Shown one piece after another: positions 62,672-64,000 of a DNA stretch of 64,000 bases (the first letter of the stretch is position 1; each line of letters begins with the position of its first letter). Origin of the DNA: Pseudogymnoascus destructans (taxonomy: Eukaryota; Ascomycota; Leotiomycetes; Thelebolales; Thelebolaceae); contig NW_020167524.1 of NCBI RefSeq assembly GCF_001641265.1, positions 992,001 through 1,056,000 of the forward strand. The letters are read 5' to 3'. Made by a program: the position numbers and the translations under genes. The notes below the pieces were generated by a model. It worked only from the letters and a program-made list of their open reading frames with translations, searched no databases and was not told the DNA's origin.

Positions 62672-63043
62672 TGTAAGGACACAGGGCACCCAGCTCACAG
62701 TAATAGCATATGAGAGTGCGAGTCGGAGGCTAAACGGATGCTATCCTATAGGTCTACTATGAAGGATACAAAAAAGATGAAGGGGGAACCCCGTTAAGTC
62801 TGTTTCCTTAACTACCCGAAACGGGCCCGACTCGGTTATTCCAACCCTAGCCCTGAACCTTCCACCGCAACAGGTCCGCATCGACCCTGAACCCTAGACC
62901 CTTACCGTCCCCCACTATAGTGTAACTCGCTATGTGCTCCTCTACTGGTTCGAAACCACACCGAGTCAAATTTCATGCTTGTAGTGACCGTAACAGCTCT
63001 GAGGCAGGTTCTTCGAGTATCTAGGTAAGGAGGCATCCTTACA
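62672..63043 (-). mobile_element. Solo LTR (372 bp), TGTAAGG family
   Basis: Ends TGTAAGGACAC and GCATCCTTACA, directly flanked on both sides by GTATT. On the minus strand it matches 13896-14153 at both ends but carries about 115 bp more in the middle. It is a clean solo LTR inserted in the gag relic. Confidence 0.88.
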
Positions 63044-63048
63044 GTATT

Positions 63049-63662
63049 AGGGAATGCAATCTTAAGCTTGTCTAAGGGTGAGCCTGTGTGGCTTCAATGG
63101 TAGGTTTAGTGGCTACCTTCCCTTTTGTTTCAACATTTGAGTGATTTGTGCTTCGCTCTATCTCCTTTGATAAAATTTGAATTTCTCTAATGCTCCTTGA
63201 TATATATATAAATGTCAATGTGCTCTTGCTCCAATAATGCTTGAGACAATATTCTGGGCTTTGATTTAACGAAGCTATAGTTTTCTACATTGGAGCCTAT
63301 TGTCGAAACCCGACGGAATCCAGAAATAGACTCTTCTGTCGTAACCTTGTGGTATAATCTTAATTGGTGCTTATCAGAAGTTTCATATTTCCAACCCCCT
63401 GGGCAAAGTTGGAGCGGCAAAGTTTTTGCCGCCGACGCTCGGCCTGTTAGTCGCCGCCACACCGACCGATTCTAACCACTCAAGCCGAGGCTCTTTCGTC
63501 GCGTCCCTGCATATTGGCCACGCAATTCGGGTTTCCCCTTGCCTCAACGTTCTATATCGAATTCTTCAACAGAACGACCCACTCTACCGCCAATCCTATC
63601 GCTAGGAATAGTTCTTACCACCGGCTTCCGTTCTGTTGGTGCTGCCTAGCGTGCTTGTCCCA
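63049..63662. other. Promoter side of the terminal gene, no gene seen
   Basis: This includes an AT-rich stretch with TATATATAT at about 63203. Short frames lack motifs. Confidence 0.45.
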
Positions 63663-64000
63663 ATGTCGGCCATTATGCGACTGCCCGGTGGGCAGAACAA
63701 GATATTGTTGGGCCTCTCAAGGACTCACTTAAGTGCAAAGCCCGCTGCTGCCAAACCCAATTTCTTTCCTCACTCGAGCTCCCGTACATTCACAAACACA
63801 ACGTATAGGAGAACTGCTGCAGGTAATTGCCTCCACCCCAATGCTCACAAGCTGTACTGATTAAAGCTGCTAGAATCCATACCTGCCCCCGCCAAAAAAT
63901 CACTCCCGCTCCGAATACTTTATTTCACCGCACTTGCAGTCGGATTCACCACTGCGGGCTTCCTGATGGCGGCCGCACCAGCAATCTCCACGGCGAGAGA
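63663..64000 (+). CDS. 5' part of probable mitochondrial membrane protein (truncated by window)
   Basis: Exons 63663-63822 and 63874-edge, with a 51-bp intron (GTAATT..GCTAG). This acceptor is preferred because it opens a hydrophobic frame. The first ~54 residues are rich in Arg, Ser, Ala and Thr with almost no acids (MSAIMRLPGGQNKILLGL, SSSRTFTNTTYRR), typical of a mitochondrial presequence. A linker APAKKSLPLR and one transmembrane helix (ILYFTALAVGFTTAGFLMAA) follow. The pattern resembles fungal inner-membrane proteins with a C-terminal thioesterase-like domain, but that domain is outside the window, so the identity is a guess. Confidence 0.6.

Overview
The window looks like repeat-rich DNA from a filamentous ascomycete (Pezizomycotina). 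The reasons are short spliceosomal introns (about 45-80 bp), fungal versions of CBF5, Hsp20/Hsp30, RKI1 and an F-box/UIM protein, and a transposon load dominated by pogo/Fot-type, hAT, Tc1, PIF/Harbinger and Ty3/Gypsy chromovirus elements. Order or genus cannot be fixed from the sequence. No prokaryotic signature is present.

Layout. 1-4240 is an almost exact copy of 15066-19300 that differs mainly by single-base indels and ends at an N (4241), so it is probably an assembly artefact. 4534-6146 is the H/ACA pseudouridine synthase gene CBF5. 6479-19300 is a pile of transposons: hAT fragments, an intact pogo element (6918-9126), a 1.8 kb foldback (10239-12017), a spliced antisense Cys-rich gene (12129-12926), a solo LTR, a 3' LTR, and two stacked pogo remnants. 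19300-21380 holds low-complexity DNA and a MITE. 21534-36786 is the host-gene island: an MFS transporter, head-to-head hAT relics, a small heat-shock protein with heat-shock elements, a broken GMC oxidoreductase, a large F-box/UIM protein and ribose-5-phosphate isomerase. 36894-59092 is a second transposon pile: a Tc1 element; a PIF/Harbinger element split by an intact Gypsy chromovirus and a pogo element; another pogo element; and an old Gypsy pol interrupted by an intact pogo element. 59955-63043 holds a heavily mutated Jerky/Tigger-type pogo, a Gypsy gag relic and a solo LTR. The window ends in the 5' part of a gene for a probable mitochondrial membrane protein (63663 to the edge).

The most interesting object is the intact Gypsy element at 38632-45630. 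Its LTRs are identical (475 bp), it has a 5-bp target duplication ACTAG, and both gag and pol are open. A canonical -1 slippery heptamer, A AAA AAC, abuts the gag stop codon, and a potential H-type pseudoknot follows it. An 8-nt complementarity just after the 5' LTR suggests Tf1-like self-priming. On the antisense strand between pol and the 3' LTR lies an ORF whose cysteines fit the fungal Zn(II)2Cys6 spacing exactly, followed by a charged coiled coil. A second antisense Cys-rich gene precedes a different 3' LTR at 12129-14153, so antisense zinc-protein cargo may be a recurrent feature of these retroelements.
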